Positions 46,959 through 59,787 are shown, counted from the first letter of the stretch. The stretch: DNA of 64,000 nt from Opisthocomus hoazin (GCF_030867145.1 NC_134421.1:32077979-32141978), one strand, 5' to 3'. Made by a program: numbers and translations. Notes: generated from the sequence alone by a model not told the origin.

Positions 46959-47024
46959 ATTACCTTGCAAATAATATTTGTTTGCAAAAAGATCGCTTCC
47001 ATTTGGGCACATTTGCAAGGTAAT
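46959..47024. repeat. Perfect 14-bp inverted repeat with 38-base spacer
   Basis: ATTACCTTGCAAAT (46959-46972) is matched exactly by its reverse complement ATTTGCAAGGTAAT (47011-47024). A transcript would form a stem of 14 pairs. The spacer shows no further strong pairing by eye, so a microRNA precursor is unlikely. Confidence 0.8.
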
Positions 47025-48387
47025 ATTAGTGTTTTGTGGTTTGTAAAGATGCTGCAGACAGGAAAAGAGACAAGCCCAAACAAAGGAGAAAAACTGGGAA
47101 AAAAAAGGGCTGGACAGAGGTATTTAAGCTATGGATAGACAGCTTATCAGTTCTTCATTTTGTTTGCTGCTCTTTCACAATGCCTGATTAGTCTCTGATT
47201 CATATTATATGGTCTCAGTTACTGACAGCTGCAATGACTGACATTTCTCAGCCAGGAGCCTAATCAAAAATGAATAGCAAAAAATGAATAATCTTTTGCA
47301 TGTATGGTCATTCTTGTTATCATTGTTAGTAGGAGTACAATAAAGAAAAGTCTGTCATCCTAGAAATATTCAAGTAAACACAAAACCTACCCATCTAAAT
47401 GTTCAGAAAAGGTGAATAAGAATAGAATGCGAAAACTGAAGTGACTGATGTGCTCGCAAACACTGTTTTGCAGTATTCAAGCAATTCTACTCAGACACAG
47501 TCACTTTACCTAATGTCACTGTGTAGCTATATTTTTAATGAGGTGAGTTTTATGCTTGAACCTTTTGTGTCAAAAAATGTCTCAATTAACCTTTTTAGTT
47601 ACTCTAAGAACCAATTTGAAATTATTCTCACCCAGCCGTATTATTTTCGAAGCAACAAATACAAAAATCCAAAAACAGTCTATGCAGGTTTGCCAGAAAT
47701 TGCCTGTTGTCACTCACTGTTCAGATACAGCTACAAAAGTAATCAGAACTAAGAATTGCTGAGGGTCAGCCTTTCCTTTTGATTAAAGATTTTGCAGTGT
47801 GAGGGCCAAATTTTCTGCAGGTGTAAACAGCCTTAAATCACTGATTTGGCTTTGGTGGTTACTGTCAAACTTACCTGAATTATTCATCTCCGACAGGAAA
47901 AATATAAACATACATAAAAATAAAAAAAATCACTTCATAAAACTGCAGGCAGAATTGAAACTGAAATTCTAGTTTTGAACTAGGAGATTCAGAGACTCTA
48001 TATATAGTGCATATAGATACAGAAGGAGAGAGAGTATATATGTATGATAAAGCATCTTCTACCTGTACATACGTTTATCCTCTTACTTTTTTGAAATTAT
48101 CTTATTTTCTCAAGGTACTGAGCCATAAAATCTTTACCCATTATCCTTCCTAAAAATAGCAGTTATTGCAAAAAGGAAAATTATAGAGAATTAGGATAGC
48201 TCATAGTTGCTTTTAAAGGAATTATTAACAGAAGTAAATTAATGAAAAAAGAATTATCATTCTTGGCTAAGACCTATTTCCTGTTTAATACTCTTTACAC
48301 TTAAAAGAGGGAATTGTTCTGGAACTAACACTCCTGTTAATGTAGCAACACAACCCTTAAATATTCTCACTGCAGAAAGCATTTTTC

Positions 48388-48410
48388 TTTTTTTTTTTTT
48401 TTTTTTTTTT
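48388..48410 (+). repeat. Poly(T) run of 23
   Basis: Twenty-three T residues precede GAGAAATGCTG. It could be the tail of a minus-strand retroposed sequence, but no parent is recognisable. Confidence 0.85.
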
Positions 48411-48929
48411 GAGAAATGCTGAAAAAGAAACCTCAACAGGACATTTATTCCTTTAATCTCTTCTACCATTTTGTCTCCTGGTCTCTCTTATTTTACACAT
48501 CCTTCTTTGATGAACCTCAACTTGGGCAACACATGATATAGATCTATTTCTGATAGCACTATGAGGACAAAAGTCCCAATTTTAACTAGAGCTCAACCAA
48601 GCCTCCTGCCTAGAATGCATGATAGTTAAAACCATTGATGGTTTTATTTTCTCTTTGGGAAGTTTACTGAGTTTTAAGGACATTGGTCTTTTCACATTTA
48701 CCCAGAATTGTCACAGCCTGTTATCCCACCACACTTAAACATTAAGCTTTGTTAACCCAACATTTGGTTAAAATGGAGCTGAAAAATATGGAGCTGAATC
48801 TGACAACAGACATGAAAAGCTACATGAAGGCCTTCTAACAGGGCTATCAGCAGCAAAAGGAAGACGAAGGGAAACATGGGCTTGCTGTTAAATGGAGCTG
48901 GGGACCTGTGACAAGGGACATATGCCTGA

Positions 48930-49110
48930 TGGGGACAGGGACTAAACAAGAGGGAGACAGGCTATTTTCAGTGGTGGCCAGTGACAAGACAAGAGGCGTT
49001 GGGCACAAAGTGAAACACTGGAAATTTCGTTTAAATATTAGCAGAAATTTTTTCACTCTGAGAGTGCTTAAGCACTTGAACAAGTTTCTGAGAGAGGAAC
49101 CATTCCTAGA
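48930..49110 (+). mobile_element. CR1 LINE fragment, plus orientation
   Basis: TTTTCAGTGGTGGCCAGTGA, then GGGCACAAAGTGAAACACTGG and TTTTTTCACTCTGAGAGTGC match the C-terminal end of CR1 ORF2. A short frame reads SDKTRGVGHKVKHWKFRLN. Both ends are worn and no tail repeats remain. Confidence 0.75.
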
Positions 49111-51039
49111 TGTTTATATGTCAAAGGGAACATAACCTAATTGAACCGCAGCTATTTGAAGCCGCTAGGCAGTCAATGGTGTTCCTCTAGTGAGAAATAC
49201 TACAGAGGAGTTGAGATCCTGGCTGGTAGGATGAACTGCAAGAGCCAAGAAAGGTGACTATCTTTGAGCAACTTCTCAAAAACAGGTTATAATCTATGCT
49301 GTAAGAAATAATCCTGCTTTTAGAGAGAGAGAAATTATATGATCAGATAGGAATTTTCCATCTCCAGCTCCTTGATTCTTGGGTGGGTAATGTACAATCT
49401 ATCTTGCATAGACAGAGAGTATTCAAGGGTAGTCAGACAAAAAATGTAGAAAACAAGGCATTTTCCTAAAAGCTGTCTTTAAGCTGTATTAAAAGAAAAT
49501 AAATAAATATCTTAAAATATCTTTCTGAGTGAAGCTTATATGACACATGCCTCAGGCTGTATGTGATAGTGTCTAAACTGCCTTCTTTCTCATTTAAGTG
49601 GTACAAAAGTAGGAGCAGGAACGATTATTTAGTACAAAGCAGAAGAAGAAGTGATTTTAATATGCTTCAGCACACCTCATGCCCGATTTCTATAGATGTG
49701 CAAGTGGTCTTGAACTGATGAGAAAGAACATGACTGCTACATTAATCATTTGGAGACATAAACTAATTTATAAATGCTTCTCTCCCCTTCAAGCTTTCTG
49801 CCAAGTCTGAGATTTGCAAATAGAATGAAAAGTGGAACTAAGTGTAACAAGCAAGCTATAGGGAATGTTTTTACTAAATGAATCTTAAAAGAAATATTTC
49901 CACACCCACAGCCTTTCTCTTACATTCCCTCTGTCTATTTTTCTTACTTTTTAAAAGTGTATTTTAAGAGTTATTTATCATCCTGGTAGTTAAGCTTCTT
50001 TCCTTTCAACAGTCTGTTGTCTGTCACTAAAATTTACAGTCTGCAGTTGGATTACAGAGATCATTCAGTTTCTTTCTTTTCCCAATGTCAACTCAGAAAA
50101 GAGGAAAGAGGATTAAACGCTGCTCTTCCTTTTCACCATTCTATTCTCTTTTTCAACCAGGTAAGTTTGAAATTAAAAAGCTATCGGTTCATTATATCAA
50201 TTCTATGGGTTGAGACAGTGAGGCAGATGCTCTTTGTGCGTTTATACATTGCTTTAACTGGTATGAACACAAGGGGAGTGTTGAACAGTTTTAGACCAGA
50301 ATCTTCTGAGACTGTTGTTGACACACCTGGGCTGATCCATCTGGAGAGAGGACTTCTGATCTACTGGCCTGGTTCCCCTCCTGCTGGAGATGAATCCACC
50401 TTATGGTGTCTCCATTGTGCCAGATTGCCTTCCTACCCATATTGTATTCACATTATGGAGCTTTGCTGCTTCTGATCGAATCTTTCTTGAGTCACAAGAG
50501 TGTCTGTGAGATCATAATTCTAAATTTCATCTTAATCCTAATTTGTAAAAAAAAATCTATGTCATTTGTGTGATGAGCTCATACCCTAATTCCCACAGAA
50601 AGAGACTTGAGGTTTAGCTAAGAAAGTCTTACAGAATTGAGAAAAAAAGGTTCCTTTTACCAGGCACAGCCCCAGGACCATTGCAGTAAGGGGCAGCCAC
50701 CTCCAGGTTGTGCTGTGCTCCCTCCTGCACCTGCGCTGGATCTTCTCTTGGTTGCAGCAAAGTTGGCCAAGTCACACTGCCTCTCTCTTGATTTCAGGCT
50801 GCTCAGCAGCAGCCAACACCTGAAAGTTAAGAAACAGCCTGAAAAAAATGAGAGGATGGTTTTCGTACTTTCTTCTGTGCAAAACTCTGGTGATGTGGAA
50901 GTAACGAAAATGCAAACATGAAATAAAGCTATGGATAAGGTAGGAAGAAGGGGAGCCATAGATTAAGAAACACAGAAATTCGGAAGCTTTGAGGGAGACA
51001 GAGACAGGGAGAAAAGGAGCTACAGAAAGACGGAGAAGA
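49111..51039. other. AT-rich DNA, no gene seen
   Basis: The longest frame has 152 codons (50017-50475). Its composition and the lack of any recognisable domain do not support a gene. Confidence 0.5.
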
Positions 51040-51044
51040 GAAAT

Positions 51045-51759
51045 TGTCGTGGTTTAACCCGGCAGCTAGCACCTAGGACCCAACAGCTTCTTGCTCACCC
51101 CTCCCCTCCCCCCCAGTGGGACCGGGAGGAGAAAAGGCGAGAAAAAACTCCTGGGTTGAGATAAAGACAGTTTAATTAGACAACAAAGTAAATACTAATA
51201 CTAGTACTCATAACAACACTTCTACTAATAATGATAATAAGAACAATAATGAATAAGCAGAACAAACTATATACAGTACAATTTTCTCACCACCCAACAA
51301 CTGACTTGCAGTCAGTCCCCAAGCAGTGATCGCAGAACCCGTGGGTTTCCCAGAGCTCAGGAATTTCACAGATTTTGCCAAACTCATGAATTTCACATAA
51401 CTCCTGAAAGAGACTGAACTCCCGGAAAAGGTTTGAATTCCCAGACAAGAGAGGATTTGAACTCATGGAAAAGAGAAGAACAGATCCCTGCCCCCTAGAC
51501 AACCCCCATTCCTAAACCAAGCATGACCTCTATGGTATGGAATATTTCTGTTGACCAGTTTGGGCTTCCTGTCTCCCTGTCAACCCTCCCAGCTTCTGCA
51601 CATCTGCTCGTTAGCTGAGTATGAGAAACTTAAAAAAAGTCCTTGCTTTCATAGCAACAGCTGAAAACGTCAGTGTTAGCAACATTCTTCTGGTACTAAA
51701 TCCAAACCACTGCAGCTACTCAGAGGAAAATTAACTCTATTGCAGCTGAAACCAGGAGA
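51045..51759 (-). mobile_element. ERVL-type solo LTR (715 bp), minus orientation
   Basis: On the + strand it starts TGTCGTGGTTTAACCCGGC, a very common bird LTR end, and finishes AATTAACTCTATTGCAGCTG AAACCAGGAGA. On the - strand the start is therefore TCTCCTGGTTTCAGCTG, with the expected TG worn to TC. The flanks GAAAT (51040-51044) and GAGAT (51760-51764) form a 5-bp duplication with one change. The interior shares ATTCCATACC-type words with the LTR at 6604. It is a solo LTR because no internal retroviral sequence adjoins it. Confidence 0.82.
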
Positions 51760-51764
51760 GAGAT

Positions 51765-54700
51765 AAAAAGGTTTCTGTTCTCTTAACCTGATGACAAACT
51801 TTTCTGTCAAAATGTTTCATATCTTGCTAGAGAAATCTAAAGCTTCACTGAAAATCTTAAAGAGGTGCCCAAACATGGGCGAGTTTGATCTCCTGGCATT
51901 GTCATCAGTAAGGAACCCTCAGCAACAGCCAAGGAGTTGGAACAGTGAAACTAAAGTACACACAAAATACTCGAAAGACTACAGGAGCTTTTAGAGTTAA
52001 ATGAAGTTCTTTATCCAGAGCCTTGACCCTAAATAAATTTTACTGACCTTACAAGAATAGGTTTTGGTTTATACTTCTATCCCTGGTATCTGTATCTGGA
52101 ATTAATCAGGAACAGATTATTAGTCTTTCCCTCCTTTTTCTAGCCTTCTTTCAAGACTGTGATGTTTGGATAAAAATAGAAACGCTCTTTTGGGAGCACA
52201 TCCAAACTCTGCTCTGGAGGGTTTGTCCCAGAGACAAATGTGCATTCAATAGTCTTCTTCCAGCTTGTGAATGAGGCTGCTTAGATTTCTTTCTGAACTC
52301 AAGTATTTGCTAAAAAAGAAAAACCAACAAATGTATTCAATTTTATCCTTCATCCCCCTGCCAAGTAATTTTGTCCAGTTTTTGGTTTTGCTAGATCCTC
52401 CCTCAAAAAAAAAAAAGGAATTTAATTAAATATAATTTAATGGTTCAACCTGAACTGAAACCAAACAAAAGAACAGAAAAAACAGAAGGCAACACAAACA
52501 AAGAAAACCCTACAAAAACTCCTGATTTTCCCAGCTCTACCTTTAAGCCTCATCTCAGCAATGCTCCCATATTGTGTCCATGCTCTGAACAAAATTGTGC
52601 TGTGCTTTAGTTCTGAACATAACCATATGTTTTCAGCAACTGCTTTGGTTCCTGAGCACAGTGTACCGTGAATTCCCCACTGGATTGGTGGCATGATTTC
52701 CCACCTAGGAATGTCATTCAGTGATTTCAAAGCCTTGCTATGTATAATGCCATTAGCAGGAGGAATGGCATGAATCAACACCATTACAATGAACCTTGTG
52801 ATCTGGGCTCCAGAGGGGCTTGTTTCACAAAAGCTGAATTTCCAGTAAACCTTGCACTGCATCCCTAATATACATCAAGCAATACAAAGAAAAAATTAAT
52901 AAAGAAATTCTTATATGTTTTAAGTTTAGTAGAATCACATTAAAAATACATTGAATAGAGCTATTCATTCTAAAAAGACAGTGATAGGCAGCATCAGGTT
53001 TTCCCATTTCCGTTCATTTTTATGGAAAATGTTAGCAATTTTCCTATTGCATGGCGTTTTCGATATTAAGTCAAAGAGCCATGATTGGCTTATTACTGCA
53101 GGAAACACCAGCATTTGTCTCTATGATTGCAGTAACACTGAGAGATGTCAAAGATGTATGAACATAATACTACCACTTACTAATGTCCAGCTCAGACATT
53201 CATTGTATGACTGTAATTTCTTTCGCTTTGCAGTTCTTGAAATTACAAGTGTGAAAACCACCAAGTAAATGAAATAAGCAGGAACAATAGCTGTGAAAAT
53301 CAGTTTGTTGATTTAGCTGTCCCTTTTGCTGCAGAAACTGTAAATGGAAAAATCCATAGTGTAACTGTTATATGATTCTCATCTACAGGAAGAAGAAAGT
53401 TACCTTTCTTGGTAAGAGGAGGGCTTTCTTGGGTGATTTTTGTAGTTCATAAGGCCTGGGAAGGGGAGTGTTAGCAATCACTCTTGCCAATACTATTTGT
53501 GATATTGGTTATGGAGCACACTGGCAGTGCTCAAGCATTTGTAATGTTTGGTACATTTCACATTCAGCATTTCACATTTCTTTCGTAATCTATGTGATGA
53601 GCATGCTACTACATAATCTCTTGTCTTTTTTATTTTCTTGTTATTTTTTCGTTAATTGAGTGTGCTCAGCACCTCAGACTCAGCTGTAATGAAATTCAGC
53701 AATGCCTCCACGCAGAACCATGACACAGTAGGACTAGTTTCGGCTAGGAAAGGGTACTGATAGTAACACCCTGAAAAGAAACCTTGGTTTTATTTTCTTT
53801 CCTCTCCTTTCAATCCACACTCACCTACATACTGGAATGATGAGGTGAGGATTACCATGACAAGTACAGCTTCACAGGCGATCACGGCAACACATTTCTG
53901 ACTGCAGTCCCAGGGCCAGACGTAAGCATGTTCGAAATCATGCACCACAAACACACATTGTTTGTCTTCCCTCTTATCAGGAAATTCTAGCACATTTCTA
54001 TAATTTTACTCTGTAAATTCTTTTTGAAATGTTCTACCTTCCTGCAGTGCTTGAATTCCCTCTGTAGACAGGTTGATACTTTATGCGGCTTGTTTGTTTA
54101 TTTGTTTTTTGCTCTGGTGCCCATTTTAAAATAGCCCCTATTACTTTTGCATTTGTTGTGAAGTTATGATTCCTTTTTAACTCACTTTATAGTGCTGTCA
54201 TTTTGTGGGTATATTTTCTCCAGTTCCTGTAGTTGCTGTTTCTTTTGTTTCCTCATACTTAATATTCTAAGTGTGGGTATTATCAGTGGAGCAATCTGTG
54301 ACAGTCAAGCACTACAGTGAGGACACAGATAGATGTCAGTCATTTAAATTTAATATCTTTCTATATAAAATGACAACTGATGAAGAACTCAAATGAAGCA
54401 GATGATACCCAAAGAAGCGAAGACAAACTTCATTCAAGACTAACAGTGTTGTGAAATAGAAGAAAAAAAAAGTGTGCATGTACGTGTATTTCAATTTATG
54501 CTCATTTTATACATATATATACATATGGTATTTGAAAGAGAGACGGCAATATTCGTGGATTATAATTAAATGTTTGTATTTTTGCATAGAATAAATATAA
54601 TAAAAATACTTCCTAAATCTAGATAGATTAGACTTTGCTGCTGAAATGCTGGTAGGCTTACAAAGAGCAATATTAACACAGGTAATGGATTTCATGCTGT

Positions 54701-57700
54701 GCTCTGGTACATCAGGGAGAGCTACTTATAGCTGTTACTGGTTGAAAGAAAGATAAAGATTCCTCTTTTCTAAATAGGAATCCCTGCCTCCAGTGAAGTA
54801 GGATTCTCAGCTTCACTTGAAAAGAAAGTGCCAAATTCTGCCAGATATGGGGAGAGGTGATTTCAGTGGGAGTTTGCTCAGATTTAGGGGAGGAAGGATT
54901 AGAATTTGACCCCATCTTACTTAAAAGATTCAATTTTAAAGTAACTGCTGGAGACAAATTGATGATTCAGCAATTGCTTTATCAACACCACAAGCCTGCT
55001 TTTAAACTTATGCTTTCTCCTTTATCGGTCTTACTCTGAGTCTGTGATTTGCTTTGCATTACCTATCTGTCCTTAAGATTTGGTTTGCTTCTTAGGCCAG
55101 TGCAATCTGACTTTTCGAATGTCAAAGGTTTAAAACTTCCAAAGGTTAATGAAAATTTTCTGAATCCCTTTCTAAATATCAAATAAAGTTCCCTGAAGTC
55201 AGCTGTGCCAAATATTATTCCCTGCTTTTATAGGAGAATCACTTGGGAGGAGGAAAGTTCTTGGCAGGAAGCTTTTGGGGTAAGGAAAAGTTCATCAGAG
55301 AACAAGAACAAAGCTGTCAACATATGGGGAGATAATTTAATCACACATGCAGTTGCACAATAAGAAAGTCCATAAAGTGGCAGGCAGCACTAGACAAGGT
55401 TTGGGATGTCTCTGTAACATTAAATATTTGGATTATATTTAATGCAAAGGCAGAATTCCTTCAAGGAGGTGCAAAAATTGTTCTCAGGTGGTAAAACCCA
55501 TATCAGGAAAAACTAGAAAGGCAAAGCCTACACCATTTACTTCTTGGTATGTCTTTTGTAGTCAATTCCCCATTCCCGCAGAAAACCAGGAGTTGTGATT
55601 TTCCAGAGCAACAGGTTGTCTTAAATATGTGTTGGTTTGGGAGGATCCAGAAAATAAGTTATTTCATTAACTACAGTGTGACTCTGTTTTCTCGGCTTCT
55701 TTACAGACTCCCTCCTTTCTGGTGAAAGCACCATAAGCAGAATTCGAAGGGCCTCAGGGACTGAGTAGTTCTCAGCTCATCTGCAAGAGCCCCAGGCTGG
55801 AAGAAAAGCAAAGAGCCACAGGCAGATCTGTGGGCAGATGAATCAGGCAAATGCTTACCTAAACCACTTCCAGGAAATCAATGTTTTGGGGCCTATTACC
55901 ATTTCATGTTATTTAAAGCAGAGCTGGCTTATCCAAAAGATTTAATTGTAATGACAAATGAAAATAGCACTAGATGAATCAATACAAACCCTACTCTGTA
56001 TTCCCTGCAAAAGTGTTTTTTATTAGTTTGGGGAGTATGGAAGGAAGCAGTCTTCAGCCTGTAAGTAATTATTGTGACAGTTCTTGTTTATTATTTTCAT
56101 TTCTCAACTTTTTATTCAAGCCCACTTTATAGCCCTATAAAGTTTGATAAAACTGTGTTCGGTGCTTTATCTAAATATTGATCAGCATGTTTATAGGGAA
56201 ATTATTGTGCCTTCTGCTTGAACAGCAAGAAGTAACAAATTAAGCATTAAAAAAGAAACTTTACATGCTGAGTCCCATTTCTTTTCATAATCTATAATCC
56301 ATTACTTTTCTACAATTAATTTGCCTAAATGTGCCCAGTACTTTTATCACTTATCTACAGTTCTACTAGAGCCTGATTCAAGTTATACATTTTTTAGTGG
56401 ATAAGCAAAATAACAGTAGCAATTACTATACATTAGTCTGATTGGAAACAGAGGTGAGGAGACCTCTGCCTAGTGAAGTGAAATTCAAGCCTGATATAAC
56501 TCAAGAGAAAATGGACTTGACATTTTCAGTCTAGTAACTAATGCCAGGACTGACTTCATTTTGTCAGTCTTATTCATGTTAGTCTTCCTCCTGCAGCTTT
56601 GTTCTTAAATTCTTATTCATGTCTGTGGTTCATTGATAAAGCATCACTCATACACAAAAAAAAATTTAGTACCGTTGACTTGGACAAGTTTTCTTTCTTC
56701 CTTCACTGTAAAGAATGGGTCAGAAAAGGCATTGAGAACCACTGATATACAGTATTACGTCAGTGCTTTTCACCGAGTACACGTGGCTTAAATATACGTT
56801 GTTTTATTTTGCTACAATTTGCCTCCATCTGAACCAATTTCTTTCAAGAATGTAAGGGATATGTTTGACTCTTCAATAAAACCAAATAAATTTCACAAAT
56901 GCTTTCTTCACTTGAAGCACTGTTTTTCAACCTTGGCTTTATTAGAATCTCCGTAGAAGAAATGTGGGAATTACCCATCTGCAATATCACTGCTGCACAT
57001 AGAAGTCCCTGGAGAATTCAGTGCATAAGATGGAGTAACTGTTTTCTCATTACCTTTGTAGATCCTTTAATTCTGAACTTTTAGTATAAATGTACGACAC
57101 TGGTAAGGTCACTGCTTTATTAAATAGTTCAGTGATGCGATCTAAGCTTTCTCATAACCCAGGGCTAACCATGAAGAACATGGCAAGATGTCCTCTGCAC
57201 ATAAATTGGGCTTTTAAAATATCTGTGGTATTGACTATTTAAAGCAACAAACTGGCACTACCTATATGCAACATGAGCAATGGACAAAAAGATGCCTTTT
57301 GAAACATTTTTGTCCAAGTTTTTTTAAAAATAAAAATTAAAAAATTAGTTTAGGAAGGCTGGTGCAAACTATTCTACTTACCTGACTATAAAATGTTTAA
57401 ATTTAGAATTTGACTATTCTTTTAGGTATTTTCTTTCACATATAAAAGTTGTATCAATTGGCTCATTTGCACTTTACAAAGCTTCCTCTGCTCTACTAAT
57501 AGATGCTATAAATAATTTAGAGCAACACTGTTTATACAGTCTTGTTGTTCCTTTTCCCCTTGGAAACTAATAAACTATTTTTCTTACCTCACTCTCTCCT
57601 CATTGCAGATGTGTTAGTTACATTATGCAGCCAATATTTCACCTGAAATCAGAAAGAAAGCTAAACCAGAAATTTTAAATAGGTAAGCGAAACTGCAGAT

Positions 57701-57740
57701 AGATGTATCATCTTTCTACTCGGATTGGACAAGCCGTTTA
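51765..57740. other. AT-rich DNA, no gene seen
   Basis: Six kilobases hold no open frame longer than 141 codons (52437-52862, - strand), and none resembles a known protein. No LTR ends or CR1 tails were found. Confidence 0.55.
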
Positions 57741-58200
57741 TCATAGACTTATAGAATGGTTTGCATTGGAAGTGTCCTTAAAGATCATCTAGTCCACCCC
57801 CCCTGCCATAGGCAGGGACATCTTCCACTAAACCAGGTTGCTCAGAGCCTTGTCCAACCTGACCTTGAAAGTTGCCAGGGATGGGGCATCTACCACCTCA
57901 CTGAGCAACATGTGCCAGTGTTTCACCACCCTCATTGTAAAAAATTCCTACCTTATATCTAGTCTAAATCTACCCTCTTTCGGTTTTAAACCATTAGTCC
58001 TTGTCCTATTGCAACAGGCCCTGCTAAAACCCTGTCCCCGTCTTTCTTATAAGCCTTCTTTAAGTACTGAAAGGCCAGAATAATATCTCCCTGGAGCCTT
58101 CTCTTCTCCAGGCTGAACAATCTTAACTCTCTCAGCCTTTCTTCATAGGAGAGGTGTTTCAGCCCCTCTGATCGTTTAGGTGAATCTAGCATCTTTGAAG
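57741..58200 (-). mobile_element. CR1 LINE 3' end, minus orientation
   Basis: TCATAGACTTATAGAATGGT is the reverse of a CR1 tail, followed by AAAGATCATCTAGTCCACCC and GTCCTTGTCCTATTGCAACA, the antisense of the CR1 3' end. A - strand frame (58222-57986, 78 codons) keeps [19 protein letters not shown] and [11 protein letters not shown]. The element is 5' truncated after about 460 bp. Confidence 0.9.
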
Positions 58201-58394
58201 CGGTCACAGCATTGCTACCCACTTTTGCAGACTCATGCAGCTACAAGGGACCAGAGAAGTTCTTCTGGACTGACCTTTTACATACCAGCAGCTCTTGTAT
58301 CCCAGTGGAGTCCAGCAACGACCTATGCTGGGTAATGCAGACAATTCTGAGCAGCATTCCTTACCTGACACCAAGAGACAGCAGCTCTTCGTCT

Positions 58395-58537
58395 CTTCAT
58401 CACTTTGTTCCACTGGTTAATCACCCTGACTGTTAAAAATGTGTAGCTTATTCCCTAATACAAATTTGTTTTTTAACTGCTAGCCATCATTTCTTGTTTC
58501 TGTCATTCCTTACTAAAGAGCTCTTCGTATAGTCTTC
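58395..58537 (-). mobile_element. Ancient CR1-like fragment, left of an inserted LTR, minus orientation
   Basis: GTTCCACTGGTTAATCACCC and TGACTGTTAAAAATGTGTAG are typical of the antisense ORF2 end of an old CR1/L3-type LINE. The similarity is broken exactly where the solo LTR begins and appears to resume after it. Confidence 0.55.
58533..58537 (+). repeat. Target site duplication, left copy (TCTTC)
   Basis: TCTTC precedes the TG start of the solo LTR and recurs at 58965-58969 directly after its CA end. Confidence 0.9.
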
Positions 58538-58964
58538 TGTCCTGGGTTTGCCCAGGACGGGGTTAATTTTCACCAGAATCCAGGAAGGGGCACAGCCGGG
58601 TGGGCTGACCCAACCCCAACCTGGCCAAACAGAGCCGGGTATTCCATACCCTGTGCCCTCATGTTGGGTTCCGGGGGGGCGGGGGGCCGCGGCGGGAACG
58701 CACTCGCGGCTCGGGAGGGCACAGTGGCGGTGCGGTCCGAGAGCGCGGATCTGTTCTGCGGGCTCTGTTCTGCGGGTTTGTTCTGTGTAATCCCCTTTTC
58801 TGTATCGTTGTTGTTCCTGTTCCCTCTGTTTGCTGTTCTGTTAAACTGCCCTTATACCGACCCACCAGTTTCTGCCTGTTTCTTTTCATTCTCCTCCGCA
58901 CCCCGGCGGGGGGAGGGTCGGCCGCGTGGCGCTTTTGTTGCCGGCTGCAACCGAAACCAAAACA
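58538..58964 (+). mobile_element. Solo LTR of the same ERVL-like family as the provirus
   Basis: The element starts TGTCCTGGGTTTGCCCAGGA, ends CGAAACCAAAACA and is 427 bp long. It matches the proviral LTR over its length, with several substitutions and small length changes in the G-rich part. The CRE palindrome of the provirus is replaced by TGCCCTCA. The perfect 5-bp duplication shows that a complete element once inserted here and was reduced to one LTR by recombination between its LTRs. It is clearly older than, or of another subfamily from, the provirus at 6604. Confidence 0.92.
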
Positions 58965-58969
58965 TCTTC
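58965..58969 (+). repeat. Target site duplication, right copy (TCTTC)
   Basis: It is an exact repeat of 58533-58537 and follows the LTR end. Confidence 0.9.
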
Positions 58970-59090
58970 CCCTGAAAGAACCCTGTTTACTCCAGTTATG
59001 TTGTCTCTCAGTCATGTTCTCAGTTAACTAAGCAGACCGAGTTTCTACGGAACCCTCTCTAATTTGAGAACTGGTCTTATGGCACTCTCC
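58970..59090 (-). mobile_element. Ancient CR1-like fragment, right of the inserted LTR, minus orientation
   Basis: GTCTCTCAGTCATGTTCTCA and AACTAAGCAGACCGAGTTTC loosely follow the order expected for the continuation of 58395-58537 (a CACCTCTTAATCTTCTCT-like, then AAACTAAACAGATTGAGCTC-like step). The match is worn and the right end uncertain. Confidence 0.4.
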
Positions 59091-59279
59091 TCTGTATGCC
59101 CAATTTTTCAGCAAACTCAGAAAAGTGTTTTCCTGTGGGTGTTTAGTCCAGAGACCCAAGCAGTGGACAACAAACCAAAAGTTGGTCCTCATGAAGGAAG
59201 GGGTTAAAAGGGATTTTAATAGAAGTGGCATTACCTAATAGTTGCTGTGCATTTAAAAAACTGATAGTGCTTATCTATT

Positions 59280-59787
59280 GTCTAAATTAACTGAAGCAGA
59301 GAGACTTGCATCTCCATACAACGGGGTTAGGTCCTGATAGGGGCTGGGAGTCGCCTAGAACCGGTCAAGACCGACCCTGCTCTATAGATGGGAGCCAGAA
59401 GAGAACTGAGTTTGCGCAGAAACAAAGGTCAATCAGCGGACACCGTGATGAAGAAGATGGGCCTTCATCTTGGGACCCGCAATGACCACCACTAGAAGGC
59501 ACTATGCAAGCGCAGCTGGGAGGAGTCTATGGAAATTACTTCTTGGAACGAATTATAATATGGAAATTATTTCTTGGAACTGATTTTGATATGCAATGAG
59601 GATAGATGCATATATATAGGTGTATTGGGAAATCTAATGTATATGTAATATTTGATTGTATAAATTGAAGGGACACGTTGCTGCTCGGCGCGCACGACTT
59701 TGGAGGGACTAACGCCTGTGCTGCCCAGCGCCGAATAAACATACCTACTTTACAGTCCTACAGATTGTGGAGTCTGCTTTCCGCACA
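59280..59787 (+). mobile_element. Solo LTR with TATA box and poly(A) hairpin, plus orientation
   Basis: The order of signals is that of a retroviral LTR. A TATA box (TATAAA, 59659-59664) is followed about 25-30 bases on by a likely R start. R holds a perfect 7-bp hairpin stem, TCGGCGC (59685-59691) with GCGCCGA (59728-59734), running straight into AATAAA (59734-59739). A U5-like end, CTACAGATTGTGGAGTCTGC, closes near CCGCACA. The U3 has a near-duplicate of 31 bp at 59528-59589 (TATGGAAATTACTTCTTGGA). The left end is uncertain (TGTCT at 59279 is one candidate) and no clear target duplication was found. The family is unlike that of the provirus. Confidence 0.65.
59659..59664 (+). promoter_or_regulatory. 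TATA box of the LTR at 59280
   Basis: TATAAA stands in GTATAAATTGAAGGGACACG, about 75 bases before AATAAA. The spacing suits an LTR with a short R region. Confidence 0.6.

Larger units (their letters stand above)
46336..48929. other. AT-rich DNA with an inverted repeat and a T run
   Basis: No gene is supported. The perfect 14-bp inverted repeat at 46959-47024 and the T23 run at 48388-48410 are listed separately. A frame of 103 codons at 47441-47752 resembles nothing known. Confidence 0.5.

Noticed and set aside
50017..50475. A 152-codon frame in otherwise unique DNA
   Set aside because: No domain or family wording is recognisable, no splice or promoter context is visible, and a frame of this length can occur by chance in 64 kb.
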